Source: CAZROT01 sp964601895 (GTDB lineage: Bacteria > Pseudomonadota > Gammaproteobacteria > Enterobacterales > Enterobacteriaceae). From it: 64,000 nt of DNA. Shown here piece by piece: positions 44,046 to 53,745 of the stretch. The stretch is taken from assembly GCA_964601895.1 (NCBI GenBank), contig CAZROT010000005.1, positions 1-64,000 of the forward strand, in the 5' to 3' direction. Below the pieces are notes generated by a model. It saw only the letters and a list, made by a program, of their open reading frames with translations. It did not search any database and was not told the origin of the DNA. The translations under genes were made by a program, and so were the position numbers. Position 1 is the first letter of the stretch; every line of letters starts with the position of its first letter.

Positions 44046-46460
44046 TTAAATATCAATGTTTGCAGCCTGTAGCGCATTTTCTTCAATAAATGCACGCCGG
44101 GGCTCAACAGCATCACCCATCAAAGTGGTAAACAACTGATCAGCCGCAATCGCATCTTTAACCATGACACGCAGCATGCGGCGACTGGCAGGATCCATTG
44201 TTGTTTCCCACAGTTGATCAGGATTCATTTCACCCAGACCTTTATACCGTTGCACGGATAAACCACGACGAGATTCTTTCATCAGCCAGTCTAATGCCTG
44301 CTCAAAATCTTTCACTGGCTGACGGCGCTCACCACGTTCCATAAACGCACTTTCTTCAATCAGTCCACGTAATTTCTCGCCTAACTGACAAATCCTATGG
44401 TATTCACCGCCGTGAATAAAATCGAGGTCGAGATTATAGTCAGTATCCATACCATGAGTACGAATGCGCAGAACAGGTTCAAACATCTGGCGTTCACGAT
44501 TTTCGTGTAACACCGCATGGTAATTACTGGCATTTTGCTCTTTCTCATTCAGCAGCATCGCCAGTGAATCAATCCAGAGCTGTGCGGTTTCTCTATTGGC
44601 GAGAAAGCTTTCTTTAAGGCTGGGCTGATAAATCAGACTATTAAGTAATGATCGTGGATAGCGACGTTCCATACGGCTAATGATTTTCTGTACGTTGACG
44701 TATTCCATCACTAATTTTTCCAGCGGTGCACCTGATATTGCTGGCGCCTGTGCATTGCTATACAAGGCAGCACCCTCGAGAGCCAGCGCTATCTGATAGT
44801 GCTCCATGGCATCATCATCTTTAATATACTGTTCCTGCTTACCTTTTTTCACCTTATACAACGGCGGCTGTGCAATGAAAACATGGCCACGCTCAACAAT
44901 TTCTGGCATCTGACGGTAGAAGAAAGTCAACAGCAGGGTGCGGATATGTGAACCATCAACATCCGCATCAGTCATAATAATAATACTGTGGTAACGTAAT
45001 TTATCCGGGTTATATTCATCACGACCAATACCACAACCCAGTGCAGTTATCAAAGTGGCAACTTCCTGAGAAGAAAGCATTTTGTCAAAGCGCGCCTTTT
45101 CGACGTTAAGAATTTTGCCTTTCAGTGGCAGAATAGCCTGATTTTTACGATTTCTGCCCTGCTTGGCAGAGCCGCCTGCAGAATCACCCTCGACCAGATA
45201 CAATTCGGACAGTGCGGGATCATTTTCCTGACAGTCAGCCAGTTTTCCTGGAAGACCTGCCAGATCGAGGGCACCTTTACGGCGCGTCATATCACGTGCT
45301 TTACGGGCGGCTTCACGTGCTCTGGCAGCGTCGATGATTTTACCGACAATAATTTTGGCATCGGCCGGATTTTCCAGGAGATATTCCACCAGTTTTTCAT
45401 TCATCAGCGTTTCAACGGCAGTTTTCACTTCCGAAGAAACCAGTTTATCTTTAGTCTGTGATGAAAATTTAGGATCAGGTACCTTGACTGATACCACGGC
45501 AATTAAACCCTCACGCGCATCATCACCGGTTGCACTGATTTTGCTTTTTTTGCTGTAGCCCTCTTTATCCATATAGCTGTTCAGCGTACGCGTCATTGCT
45601 GTACGAAAGCCGACCAGATGAGTGCCACCATCACGCTGAGGAATGTTATTGGTAAAACAGTAAATATTTTCCTGAAAACCATCGTTCCACTGCAATGCGA
45701 CTTCTACACCAATCCCATCTTTTAACGTGGAAAAATAAAATACCTTAGGGTGAACGGGAGTTTTATTTTTATTTAAATATTCAACAAATGCTCTGATGCC
45801 ACCTTCATAGTGAAAATGATCTATTTTGTCATCGCGCTTGTCCTGAAGCTTAATGGAAACACCAGAATTGAGAAAAGACAGCTCTCGCAAACGCTTTGCC
45901 AGAATGTCGTAAGCAAATTCTGTATTGCCGCTAAATGTCTGCAAACTCGGCCAGAAACGTACCGTGGTACCTGTCAGTTCAGTTTTACCCACAATTTTTA
46001 ATGGTGCCAGAGGTTCGCCCATCACATAAGTCTGTTCATGAACCTGACCATCACGACGGATAACAAGCTCCAGTTTCTGCGACAGCGCATTCACGACTGA
46101 AACACCTACACCATGCAGGCCACCAGAGACTTTGTAAGAGCTGTCATCAAATTTACCTCCGGCGTGCAGCACTGTCATGATAACCTCGGCAGCAGAAACC
46201 CCTTCTTCCTCATGCATGTCCGTCGGAATGCCCCGGCCATCATCCTGAACGGAGACTGAGTTATCAGCATGAATGGTAACCTGAATTTCTTTACAGTAAC
46301 CTGCGAGTGCTTCATCAATAGCATTATCGACGACTTCGAATACCATATGGTGCAAACCAGTACCATCATCAGTATCACCGATGTACATACCGGGGCGCTT
46401 GCGTACTGCATCCAGTCCTTTAAGAACCTTGATATTGGAGGAATCATACGTATTCGACAT
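44046..46460 (-). CDS. gyrB: DNA gyrase subunit B
   Basis: GyrB is the ATPase subunit of gyrase, which introduces negative supercoils. The 804-residue product equals the E. coli length. The GHKL ATPase motifs are VVDNAIDEALAGYC, DDGRGIPTD and GGLHGVGVSVVNALS. The TOPRIM domain has LVEGDSAGGSAKQGR and DADVDGSHIRTLLLTF, and the Gram-negative insert and C-terminal QRYKGLGEMNPDQLW are present. ATG 46460 is used in preference to an upstream TTG. It begins 9 bases after recF. Confidence 0.98.
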   Translation of the reverse strand: MSNTYDSSNIKVLKGLDAVRKRPGMYIGDTDDGTGLHHMVFEVVDNAIDEALAGYCKEIQVTIHADNSVSVQDDGRGIPTDMHEEEGVSAAEVIMTVLHAGGKFDDSSYKVSGGLHGVGVSVVNALSQKLELVIRRDGQVHEQTYVMGEPLAPLKIVGKTELTGTTVRFWPSLQTFSGNTEFAYDILAKRLRELSFLNSGVSIKLQDKRDDKIDHFHYEGGIRAFVEYLNKNKTPVHPKVFYFSTLKDGIGVEVALQWNDGFQENIYCFTNNIPQRDGGTHLVGFRTAMTRTLNSYMDKEGYSKKSKISATGDDAREGLIAVVSVKVPDPKFSSQTKDKLVSSEVKTAVETLMNEKLVEYLLENPADAKIIVGKIIDAARAREAARKARDMTRRKGALDLAGLPGKLADCQENDPALSELYLVEGDSAGGSAKQGRNRKNQAILPLKGKILNVEKARFDKMLSSQEVATLITALGCGIGRDEYNPDKLRYHSIIIMTDADVDGSHIRTLLLTFFYRQMPEIVERGHVFIAQPPLYKVKKGKQEQYIKDDDAMEHYQIALALEGAALYSNAQAPAISGAPLEKLVMEYVNVQKIISRMERRYPRSLLNSLIYQPSLKESFLANRETAQLWIDSLAMLLNEKEQNASNYHAVLHENRERQMFEPVLRIRTHGMDTDYNLDLDFIHGGEYHRICQLGEKLRGLIEESAFMERGERRQPVKDFEQALDWLMKESRRGLSVQRYKGLGEMNPDQLWETTMDPASRRMLRVMVKDAIAADQLFTTLMGDAVEPRRAFIEENALQAANIDI

Positions 46461-46469
46461 CAATATTTC

Positions 46470-47564
46470 TCACTCATTTTGCGGTTGGATTATAATTTTC
46501 CCATATTCCATACGGAACATTTTGCCTTTTTCATCAATCATATCAGTGAGCTGTTCAGTACTGAGGGCACTTATAAACACCTGTGCACGCGTATCCTTTA
46601 GCCGTTTTGCGAGAAAACTACGTCGCGTGGCGTCCAGTTCGGAAGCAAAATCATCAATCAAATAAATACAAAGCTTTCCATTCTGTCGACTGATGAACTC
46701 GCCCTGCGCAAGACGCAGTGCACACATCAACAATTTTAGCTGCCCTCGAGAGAGAATATCCTCCGCGGGTACACCATTAGCGCGGATACGAAAATCAGCT
46801 TTATGTGGCCCAATTGTGGTATAAGCAACCGTTCTGTCTCGTTCAAACTGACGCTCCAGCAATTCACCATAATCATGCTCTTTATCCCATCCCTGCATGA
46901 AAGAAAACTGCAGTACAACTTCCGGCAGAAACTGCGCACAGGTAGCCGTAATTTCTGCGGTAATCGCATTGCTGTATGCCGATCGCCATGCACTGATACG
47001 CTCAGCCAGAGGAATCAACTCCTGATCCCATACCTGAATTTGCCGGTAGCTGCTGACCCTGCGCAATGCCGCATTGCGCTGCATGAATAACCTTTTTAAG
47101 CTTCTCCATACAGAAAAAAATTCTGGTTCATGATGAAAGCATCCCCAGTCAAGAAAAGCACGCCGAAATCTCGGGCCACCATTGACCAGGCTAAATCCTT
47201 CAGGTGTCATTAACTGCATAGGCAACATTTTAGCCAGTTCAGCAATTTTGTATCCATCATGACCTTCAATACGGACCCTGGTCTCACCCTGGCGATTTTT
47301 ACTCAAGCCCACTGAGCGCTCTACGCCATCATGGCAACCGTCAAGACGCCCATGAAGAATAAACTGTGCACAATCGTGACGAATGACTCTTCCCGTCTGC
47401 AGGCTACGAAAAGCACGACCATGACCTAACGTATAGATGGCTTCCAGCATGCTGGTTTTACCGCTACCATTGGGGCCCACAAGAAAATTAAACCCTGCAC
47501 AAGGCACCACATCTGCAGTGGCAATATTACGAAAATCATGGACCAACAGGCGCGCCAGTGTCAT
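46470..47564 (-). CDS. recF: DNA replication and repair protein RecF
   Basis: RecF is an SMC-like ATPase that loads RecA at gaps together with RecO and RecR. The 364-residue product (E. coli 357) has Walker A GPNGSGKTSML (about residues 30-40), the signature LSRGQLKLLMCALRLAQ, and Walker B IYLIDDFASELD. It lies 15 bases after dnaN in the dnaA-dnaN-recF-gyrB order. Confidence 0.97.
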   Translation of the reverse strand: MTLARLLVHDFRNIATADVVPCAGFNFLVGPNGSGKTSMLEAIYTLGHGRAFRSLQTGRVIRHDCAQFILHGRLDGCHDGVERSVGLSKNRQGETRVRIEGHDGYKIAELAKMLPMQLMTPEGFSLVNGGPRFRRAFLDWGCFHHEPEFFSVWRSLKRLFMQRNAALRRVSSYRQIQVWDQELIPLAERISAWRSAYSNAITAEITATCAQFLPEVVLQFSFMQGWDKEHDYGELLERQFERDRTVAYTTIGPHKADFRIRANGVPAEDILSRGQLKLLMCALRLAQGEFISRQNGKLCIYLIDDFASELDATRRSFLAKRLKDTRAQVFISALSTEQLTDMIDEKGKMFRMEYGKIIIQPQNE

Positions 47565-47579
47565 TGAATTACAGCATCA

Positions 47580-48680
47580 TTACAGGCGCATCGGCATCAC
47601 AACATAGGCTGCAGATTTATTGGCACCATTTTCAATTTGTACACTGGAAACCGGGTCTGTGAACAACAGCTGCACCGCCTCGCATTTCAGCGCAGTAAGC
47701 ACATCAAGCATGTAGCTGACATTAAAGGCAATTTCCATATCAATGCCTTCATAGCTGACATCAAGAATTTCTTCTCCTTCTTCCTGTTCCGGATTACTTG
47801 CCATAATTTTAAGCTGATTGTGGCTGATATAAAGGCGCACAGCACGAAACTTTTCATTCGACAAAATAGCCGCTCGGGAAAAGGCCTGTCGTAGCAGATT
47901 ATAGTTTGCTACCAGTATTTTATCGGGTTTTTTCGGCAAAACCCGGCGATAGTCCGGGAAACGACCATCAACCAGTTTTGAGGTAAAAATAAAATCACCT
48001 ACATGAGCACGGATATTATTGCTACCAATCTGTAACCGTACAGAGGTATCGCTACTGTCAAGCAAACGCAGTAATTCCATCACGCCTTTACGTGGCACAA
48101 TTGCTGAAAAAGTACCGGTAGAATCATCGGTTGGCATAGAACAGACAGCAAGACGATGGCCATCCGTTGCCACGGTACGTAATTCTTCTTCCTGGATTTC
48201 AAACAGCATGCCATTGAGATAATAACGCACATCCTGATGCGCCATGGAAAATTGCGTGGATTCAATCAAACGCTTAAGTGTTGCCTGGGGAAGTGAAAAT
48301 TCCACTTTACTCTGCCAGTCATCCAGATTGGGGAAATCTGCTGCCGGTAACGTGGAAAGGGAAAAACGGCTGCGCGCATGACGTAATACCAGCCGATGAG
48401 CATCGAGTGCTACACTGATTTGTGCCCCTTCCGGCAGACAACGCCAGATATCAAAAAATTTACGCGCAGGTACGGTGGTAGCCCCAGGTTCATGAGGTAA
48501 TGTCAATGCTACTTTTGCCACCATTTCCATTTCCAGATCAGTACTAGTCACTAATAACGTACCTTCCGTGACCTGCAGGAGCAGATTACCGAGAATAGGT
48601 AATGCCGGACGCCCACTCAAAGGGGTACTGACCTGTTGCAGAGGCTTTAACAGGTGTTCGCGTTCAACCGTAAATTTCAT
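47580..48680 (-). CDS. dnaN: DNA polymerase III beta sliding clamp
   Basis: DnaN is the dimeric clamp that tethers polymerase III and recruits other clamp binders. The 366-residue product equals the E. coli length and starts MKFTVEREHLLKPLQQVSTPLSGRP. The end YVVMPMRL is the conserved tail near the peptide-binding pocket. It starts 2 bases after dnaA ends, so the two are cotranslated. Confidence 0.98.
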   Translation of the reverse strand: MKFTVEREHLLKPLQQVSTPLSGRPALPILGNLLLQVTEGTLLVTSTDLEMEMVAKVALTLPHEPGATTVPARKFFDIWRCLPEGAQISVALDAHRLVLRHARSRFSLSTLPAADFPNLDDWQSKVEFSLPQATLKRLIESTQFSMAHQDVRYYLNGMLFEIQEEELRTVATDGHRLAVCSMPTDDSTGTFSAIVPRKGVMELLRLLDSSDTSVRLQIGSNNIRAHVGDFIFTSKLVDGRFPDYRRVLPKKPDKILVANYNLLRQAFSRAAILSNEKFRAVRLYISHNQLKIMASNPEQEEGEEILDVSYEGIDMEIAFNVSYMLDVLTALKCEAVQLLFTDPVSSVQIENGANKSAAYVVMPMRL

Positions 48681-48682
48681 GT

Positions 48683-50062
48683 TTATGATGATAATGTTCT
48701 GATTAAATTGGAAAAATCTTCCTTGATATCATGACTTTCTTCTCGTAAAAGCTCAATTTTACGGCAGGCATGTAATACCGTGGTATGATCACGGCCACCA
48801 AAAACATCACCAATCTCAGGCAGGCTATGATTGGTCAGCTCTTTCGCCAGAGCCATTGCCATCTGGCGTGGGCGTGCGACAGAACGAGAACGCCGCTTAG
48901 ACAGTAGATCAGCAACCTTAATCTTATAGTACTCAGCAACTGTTTTTTGAATATTATCGATGGTAACCAGTTTTTCCTGAAGCGCCAGCAGATCCCGCAG
49001 TGCTTCGCGCACGAAATCAATAGTAATGGATCGCCCTGTAAAATTAGCATTAGCAATTACCCGATTTAATGCACCTTCAAGTTCACGCACATTTGAACGC
49101 AGACGTTTGGCAATGAAAAACGCGACTTCCCCAGGTAAACGAATATTATTTTCATCGGCTTTTTTCATCAAAATGGCAACGCGTGTTTCCAATTCTGGCG
49201 GCTCGATAGCCACTGTCAAACCCCAGCCAAAGCGTGATTTAAGACGATCTTCAACGCCATTGATTTCTTTTGGATAGCGGTCAGAGGTCAGGATAATCTG
49301 CTGATTACCTTCCAGTAATGCATTAAAGGTATGAAAAAATTCTTCCTGAGAACGTTCTTTATTAGCAAAAAATTGAATATCATCAATTAATAACGCATCA
49401 ACTGAACGATAATAACGCTTAAATTCTTCAATGGCATTATTCTGTAATGCTTTCACCATATCCTGCACGAAACGCTCCGAATGCATATAGACTACTTTAG
49501 CATTTGTCTTACGCGCAATAATACCGTTACCAACAGCATGTAACAGATGAGTTTTACCTAATCCGGTACCACCATACAGGAATAGCGGGTTATAGGCCCC
49601 ACCGGGATTATCTGCAACCTGGCGCGCTGCAGCGCGGGCCAGCTGATTGGATTTACCTTCAACAAAATTATCAAAAGTGTGTTTTGAATTGACATTGGAA
49701 CGATATGAAAGTTCAGGCTGACTGGCAGAACGATCCCACCCCGAACGTTGATTACGCACAGTAGTATTAACACTGGCTACGGTTGTATGGTTTATCGCAC
49801 TCTGCACCGGTATCACAGGTTTACTACCTACTTCAAAACGCAGCAACGGGCTGTCCGAGCCACAGAAATCATTTATCAACCTGTTGATATTATTTAAATA
49901 TTTATCACGCACCCAATCCAGAACAAAACGATTGGGCGCATAAAGTGCGAGCGTATTACCATTCAATTCCGCCTGCAATGGGCGTATCCACATACTGAAT
50001 TCTGTGGCAGGTAATTCATCCTGCAATTGGGCAAGACACTGCTGCCAAAGCGAAAGTGACAC
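48683..50062 (-). CDS. dnaA: Chromosomal replication initiator DnaA
   Basis: DnaA unwinds the origin. The 459-residue product (E. coli 467) starts at GTG 50062, after GGAGT, giving MSLSLWQQCLAQLQDELPATEF; a longer ORF to 50164 is rejected. Domain II (about 85-130) is shorter and diverged. The AAA+ core has Walker A GGTGLGKTHLLHAVGNG and Walker B DALLIDDIQFF. The domain IV helix-turn-helix carries GGRDHTTVLHACRKIE. Domains III and IV are nearly identical to E. coli. Confidence 0.98.
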   Translation of the reverse strand: MSLSLWQQCLAQLQDELPATEFSMWIRPLQAELNGNTLALYAPNRFVLDWVRDKYLNNINRLINDFCGSDSPLLRFEVGSKPVIPVQSAINHTTVASVNTTVRNQRSGWDRSASQPELSYRSNVNSKHTFDNFVEGKSNQLARAAARQVADNPGGAYNPLFLYGGTGLGKTHLLHAVGNGIIARKTNAKVVYMHSERFVQDMVKALQNNAIEEFKRYYRSVDALLIDDIQFFANKERSQEEFFHTFNALLEGNQQIILTSDRYPKEINGVEDRLKSRFGWGLTVAIEPPELETRVAILMKKADENNIRLPGEVAFFIAKRLRSNVRELEGALNRVIANANFTGRSITIDFVREALRDLLALQEKLVTIDNIQKTVAEYYKIKVADLLSKRRSRSVARPRQMAMALAKELTNHSLPEIGDVFGGRDHTTVLHACRKIELLREESHDIKEDFSNLIRTLSS

Positions 50063-50550
50063 GATGGACTCCACTTGAACCAGATCAATAATAATTAAAA
50101 GAAAAACCAGGATATTCCAGAACTTAATCCGTCCTCGATATATGCTCCAAACCTGCGGATACATTATCCCAAACCTACGGGCAGAGGCTTTATATGATTC
50201 TTTTGTGACGATTTACACTCATCCAGGATTACTGAGGTACGGTCATAGCCAGAATGGCAAATCATAGCTCAAGTAGCGCAATAGATCTTCTCATTCTAAT
50301 GCAGATTTGATCTCTTTTATCTATGGGATTCCTCTGAATGAGGTTGTAGTATAGCCTGTTCTATTGCATGCATTATGGGTGTATAAGCGATAAAAATTGA
50401 TGCTTTCATTCACAGTGACTTATCCCAATCAAGGTATAATAGGCACTTTAAAAACTAATTATTAATTTTATGTATAATCACTATTGAACTACAGTACAGA
50501 CTTATAAACGCCTGCGCTGGTAGTAACAGGAAGCGGCACGCACATTCCGG
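50063..50550. promoter_or_regulatory. dnaA-zapG convergent-end/upstream region with two DnaA-box-like 9-mers
   Basis: This 488-base gap has no supported gene. TTATCCCAA occurs twice in direct orientation (50164-50172 and 50420-50428). It is one change from TTATCCAAA, an accepted weak DnaA box, so autoregulation of dnaA is possible. A TATACT -10-like box for dnaA lies on the minus strand at 50353-50348 without a good -35. GATCTCTTTTATC (50309-50321) is distantly like an oriC 13-mer, but only one copy exists. In E. coli rpmH is divergent here; it is missing. Confidence 0.4.
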
Positions 50551-50940
50551 CTATTTTTTATGTGACAAATTCGATACAGCGCCAGGATAATCTCTGGGGG
50601 GAACTTTCATGGCTGAGGAATCATTATCAGCTTCAGATTTTGTCAGGCAATCGTAGAATGGATGATGAGATAATGGCAGAGTGGGCAGCATATCACTGGG
50701 ATCTTTCACCATCTGTTGATATAGCTCTCGATAGTCACGAGCCATGTTGTCGAATAATTCTGCATTATGTGCACAATAACCTGCCAGTTCATGACGGTAT
50801 TTTTCCAAAACAGATTTGCTTTGTTCCAGTTCGCTTTGCAGCGTCTGTTGCTGGCGTAACTGACGATTACCAAAACGCATAGCTACTGCACCGATGATAA
50901 TGCCAATAATCATTCCAATAAGCCCATATCCCCAAGCCAT
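50551..50940 (-). CDS. zapG: Cell division protein ZapG (YhcB, DUF1043)
   Basis: ZapG is an inner-membrane protein linking cell-wall synthesis and division. The 129-residue product (E. coli 132) has one N-terminal transmembrane helix (WGYGLIGMIIGIIIGAVAMRF), then a coiled coil (QQQTLQSELEQSKSVLEKYRHEL) and the conserved HNAELFDNMARDYRELYQQM. It is divergent from zapE, as in E. coli. Confidence 0.92.
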   Translation of the reverse strand: MAWGYGLIGMIIGIIIGAVAMRFGNRQLRQQQTLQSELEQSKSVLEKYRHELAGYCAHNAELFDNMARDYRELYQQMVKDPSDMLPTLPLSHHPFYDCLTKSEADNDSSAMKVPPRDYPGAVSNLSHKK

Positions 50941-51116
50941 AATGACTCCTGTATTGTTCTGTCTGTTTTTTACTAAAAATACATCCTGGTCTCATTACCC
51001 ATTGCTTCAATGGCGCTTTTTATATGACCTTTCTCATCAAGGTATGATGTTTATACCATATCATGCCAGTACCTTAAAAAACGAGTATCTTTACTTTACG
51101 AAGCGTTGACAAACCT

Positions 51117-52247
51117 ATGCAACTTAATAAGCCTTCATTATTGTATCAACAAGCGTTAAATACGGGTAACTACCAGCCTGATGCAGCTCAGTATGAAGCT
51201 ATTACGTATTTTGATACCCTGCACCAGGCCCTGAGTCAGTTGCCTCCACCTGCACCCACTGTATGGGGAAAATTATCTGGAGTCTTAGATTATTTTAGAG
51301 CTAAAAGTACAACACCGACAGTCAATCATCCAATTCAGGGTATTTATCTGTGGGGAGGCACGGGAAGAGGTAAGACCTGGTTGATGGACCTGTTTTTTCA
51401 AAGCCTGCCCGGAGAAAGAAAATTACGTTTGCATTTTCATCGCTTTATGTGGCGCATCCATGAAGAACTTACTCAGCTTCAGGGTTATGAAAATCCACTG
51501 AATAAAATAGCCGATGATTTTAAAGCGCAAACGGATGTACTCTGTTTTGATGAATTTTTTGTTTCTGATATTGCTGATGCAATGATATTAGCAACCTTGC
51601 TTGAAGCACTTTTTATTCGTGGCATAACACTGGTGGTGACGTCAAATATTCCCCCTGATTCCCTTTATCTTAATGGCTTACAACGGGAGCGCTTTTTACC
51701 TGCCATCACGCTTATCAAGCGATACTGTAACATCATGAATGTTGACCTGGGAACAGATTATCGTTTCAGAGCACTTGATAAGTCATCGTTATATCTGACG
51801 CCACTTAATGAACAAACCCGACAAATGATGACGCAACTTTTCATCCAACTGGCAGGAACAGAAGGAGACAGCGATGTTATGTTAGAAATTAATCATCACT
51901 CAATGGCAGTAATTAGTGTAGCAGGTGCTGTACTGGCGATTGATTTTGCGACTCTTTGTGCACAAGCGCGTAGCCAGTTAGACTACATTGCCCTGTCGGC
52001 ACTATATCACACCATCCTGTTGCATAATGTACGCCGGATGGGGCCTGAAGATGAAAGTACTGCCCGTCGATTTTTAGCATTGATTGATGAATTTTATGAA
52101 CGCCGGGTAAAGCTGGTGATTTCAGCAGATGCTGTGATGTCTGATCTTTATTACGGCCAGCATCTTAAATTCGAATACCAACGTTGCCTGTCACGTTTAC
52201 AGGAAATGCAAAGTGAAGCCTGGCTGCAGCTTGCGCACTTACCCTGA
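51117..52247 (+). CDS. zapE: Cell division ATPase ZapE (YhcM, AFG1 family)
   Basis: ZapE is an AFG1-like ATPase that associates with the Z ring during division. The 376-residue product (E. coli 375) has Walker A LWGGTGRGKTWLMDLFF (about residues 78-94), Walker B DVLCFDEFFVSDIADAMIL, and the C-terminal family segment HNVRRMGPEDESTARRFLALIDEFYE. It lies upstream of rplM as in E. coli. Confidence 0.96.
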   Translation: MQLNKPSLLYQQALNTGNYQPDAAQYEAITYFDTLHQALSQLPPPAPTVWGKLSGVLDYFRAKSTTPTVNHPIQGIYLWGGTGRGKTWLMDLFFQSLPGERKLRLHFHRFMWRIHEELTQLQGYENPLNKIADDFKAQTDVLCFDEFFVSDIADAMILATLLEALFIRGITLVVTSNIPPDSLYLNGLQRERFLPAITLIKRYCNIMNVDLGTDYRFRALDKSSLYLTPLNEQTRQMMTQLFIQLAGTEGDSDVMLEINHHSMAVISVAGAVLAIDFATLCAQARSQLDYIALSALYHTILLHNVRRMGPEDESTARRFLALIDEFYERRVKLVISADAVMSDLYYGQHLKFEYQRCLSRLQEMQSEAWLQLAHLP

Positions 52248-52389
52248 AAATAAAATTCAGCGCTGAAGGCAGAAAGCAATTGTATAATATTTGTGCAAAT
52301 ATGACGCCTTTTCAGTCCAGTAAGGGCAGACAGGCTCAGCCAATATTGTTTCTGCTAAAAAACAGATCGATCTTTATCAATGACTTCTC

Positions 52390-52569
52390 TATAATCCCTG
52401 AACTTTGGGTTGTACTAAAAAGTTTCCTCCCATAATAAAGCAGTAGTCAGTATCATAACAGCCAGTTAAACCACCAGTAAATTTGTAAACTGAGCGGTCA
52501 GCAGCAGAGCTGTTTTTTTTAACGTCTGGTGAACACCAGCGTAGAATTTGTTCAATGGATAAGTCTTAA
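52390..52569 (+). promoter_or_regulatory. rplM promoter -10 and leader
   Basis: TATAAT (52390-52395) lies 175 bases before rplM without a clear -35. In the leader, CAGC/GCTG (about 52499-52512) makes a short stem followed by eight T residues (52513-52520), resembling a weak attenuator. In E. coli L13 represses its own operon through the leader. The rest of the 322-base zapE-rplM gap is empty of ORFs. Confidence 0.4.
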
Positions 52570-52998
52570 ATGAAAACTTTTACAGCTAAAGCAGAAACTG
52601 TAAAGCGTAACTGGTATGTTGTTGACGCGAGCGATAAAATTTTAGGGCGTCTTGCAACTGAACTGGCTCGCCGGCTGCGTGGTAAGCATAAGGCCGAATA
52701 TACTCCGCACGTTGACACAGGTGATTATATCATTGTTTTAAACGCGGAAAAAGTTGCAGTGACAGGCAAAAAACGCACGGATAAAGCCTATTATCGTCAC
52801 ACGGGATATGTAGGGGGTATTAAAAAAGCAAGCTTTGAAGAAATGATTGCTCGTAGCCCGGAACGCGTGATTGAGATAGCAGTTAAAGGCATGTTACCGA
52901 AAGGTCCGTTAGGTCGTGCAATGTATCGTAAACTGAAAGTTTATGCAGGTGCTGAGCACCGCCATGGTGCCCAACAACCGCAGCTTCTGAATGTATAA
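52570..52998 (+). CDS. rplM: 50S ribosomal protein L13
   Basis: L13 is an early-assembling 50S protein. The 142-residue product equals the E. coli length and starts MKTFTAKAETVKRNWYVVDA. The signature GMLPKGPLGRAMYRKLKVYAG is present. It is cotranscribed with rpsI, whose start is 16 bases downstream. Confidence 0.98.
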   Translation: MKTFTAKAETVKRNWYVVDASDKILGRLATELARRLRGKHKAEYTPHVDTGDYIIVLNAEKVAVTGKKRTDKAYYRHTGYVGGIKKASFEEMIARSPERVIEIAVKGMLPKGPLGRAMYRKLKVYAGAEHRHGAQQPQLLNV

Positions 52999-53014
52999 AT
53001 CGGGATGTATGGCA

Positions 53015-53407
53015 ATGGCTGAAAATCAATATTATGGTACCGGTCGTCGAAAAAGTTCTTCTGCGCGTGTTTTTATTAAACAGGGTAGTGGTCATATCTT
53101 AATTAATCAACGCAGCCTGGATGTTTATTTTGGCCGTGAAACTGCGCGTATGGTAGTGCGTCAGCCACTGGAACTGGTTGATATGGCAGATAAGCTTGAT
53201 CTGTATATTACAGTAAAAGGCGGTGGAATTTCTGGCCAGGCGGGTGCAATTCGCCACGGTATAACGCGCGCATTAATGGAGTATGACGAAAATCTTCGTC
53301 CTGATTTACGTAAAGCTGGTTTTGTGACCCGTGATGCGCGTGAAGTAGAACGTAAGAAAGTTGGTCTACGTAAGGCACGTCGTCGTCCACAATTTTCCAA
53401 GCGTTAA
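53015..53407 (+). CDS. rpsI: 30S ribosomal protein S9
   Basis: S9 reaches the P-site tRNA with its C-terminal tail. With ATG 53015 the product has 130 residues, as in E. coli, starting MAENQYYGTGRRKSS and ending RRPQFSKR. An ATG at 53009 would add Met-Ala and cannot be excluded. GGGISGQAGAIRHGITRAL is the family signature. A clear terminator follows. Confidence 0.98.
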   Translation: MAENQYYGTGRRKSSSARVFIKQGSGHILINQRSLDVYFGRETARMVVRQPLELVDMADKLDLYITVKGGGISGQAGAIRHGITRALMEYDENLRPDLRKAGFVTRDAREVERKKVGLRKARRRPQFSKR

Positions 53408-53434
53408 TCGCTTATTTGTGTTTGCAAAATTAAT

Positions 53435-53458
53435 ACCCAGTTTTTACTGGGTTTTTTT
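53435..53458 (+). terminator. Intrinsic terminator of rplM-rpsI
   Basis: ACCCAG (53435-53440) and CTGGGT (53447-53452) form a 6-bp stem with a T-rich loop, followed at once by a run of T residues. It stands 28 bases after the rpsI stop. The remaining sequence to sspA (to 53745, about 290 bases) is non-coding and probably holds the sspA promoter. Confidence 0.85.
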
Positions 53459-53745
53459 CTGTATAACAATATTTTTTAATTTGGCTGTGAAATCATTGGA
53501 TTAAATGCAGCAATAACAAAATTACTGCATTACCTGGCCACAAGACAGGTAAAATCTGATAGACTAGCTGCCATTTTAAATTCCCGTTTGCTGATTTTCT
53601 GAACATTTTACCTCTCTAAAGCAGGATCTATGATCAAACCAGGTTATCTGCTCTGTATGGATGAAGAGTTAAAACTATTTCAGAAAGAGTGGGATGATTG
53701 CTGTTTTTGTTCGTTTTATTTTCTACTAGTAACCTGGAGGTTTTC

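Noticed and set aside
50309..50321. oriC AT-rich 13-mer
   Set aside because: Only one copy with two mismatches and no canonical TTATNCACA boxes; not enough to call an origin. Mentioned only as part of the gap description.
50436..50441. TATAAT on the plus strand upstream of zapG as a promoter
   Set aside because: It points into the 3' end of zapG, which is on the other strand, and has no -35 at a proper distance.
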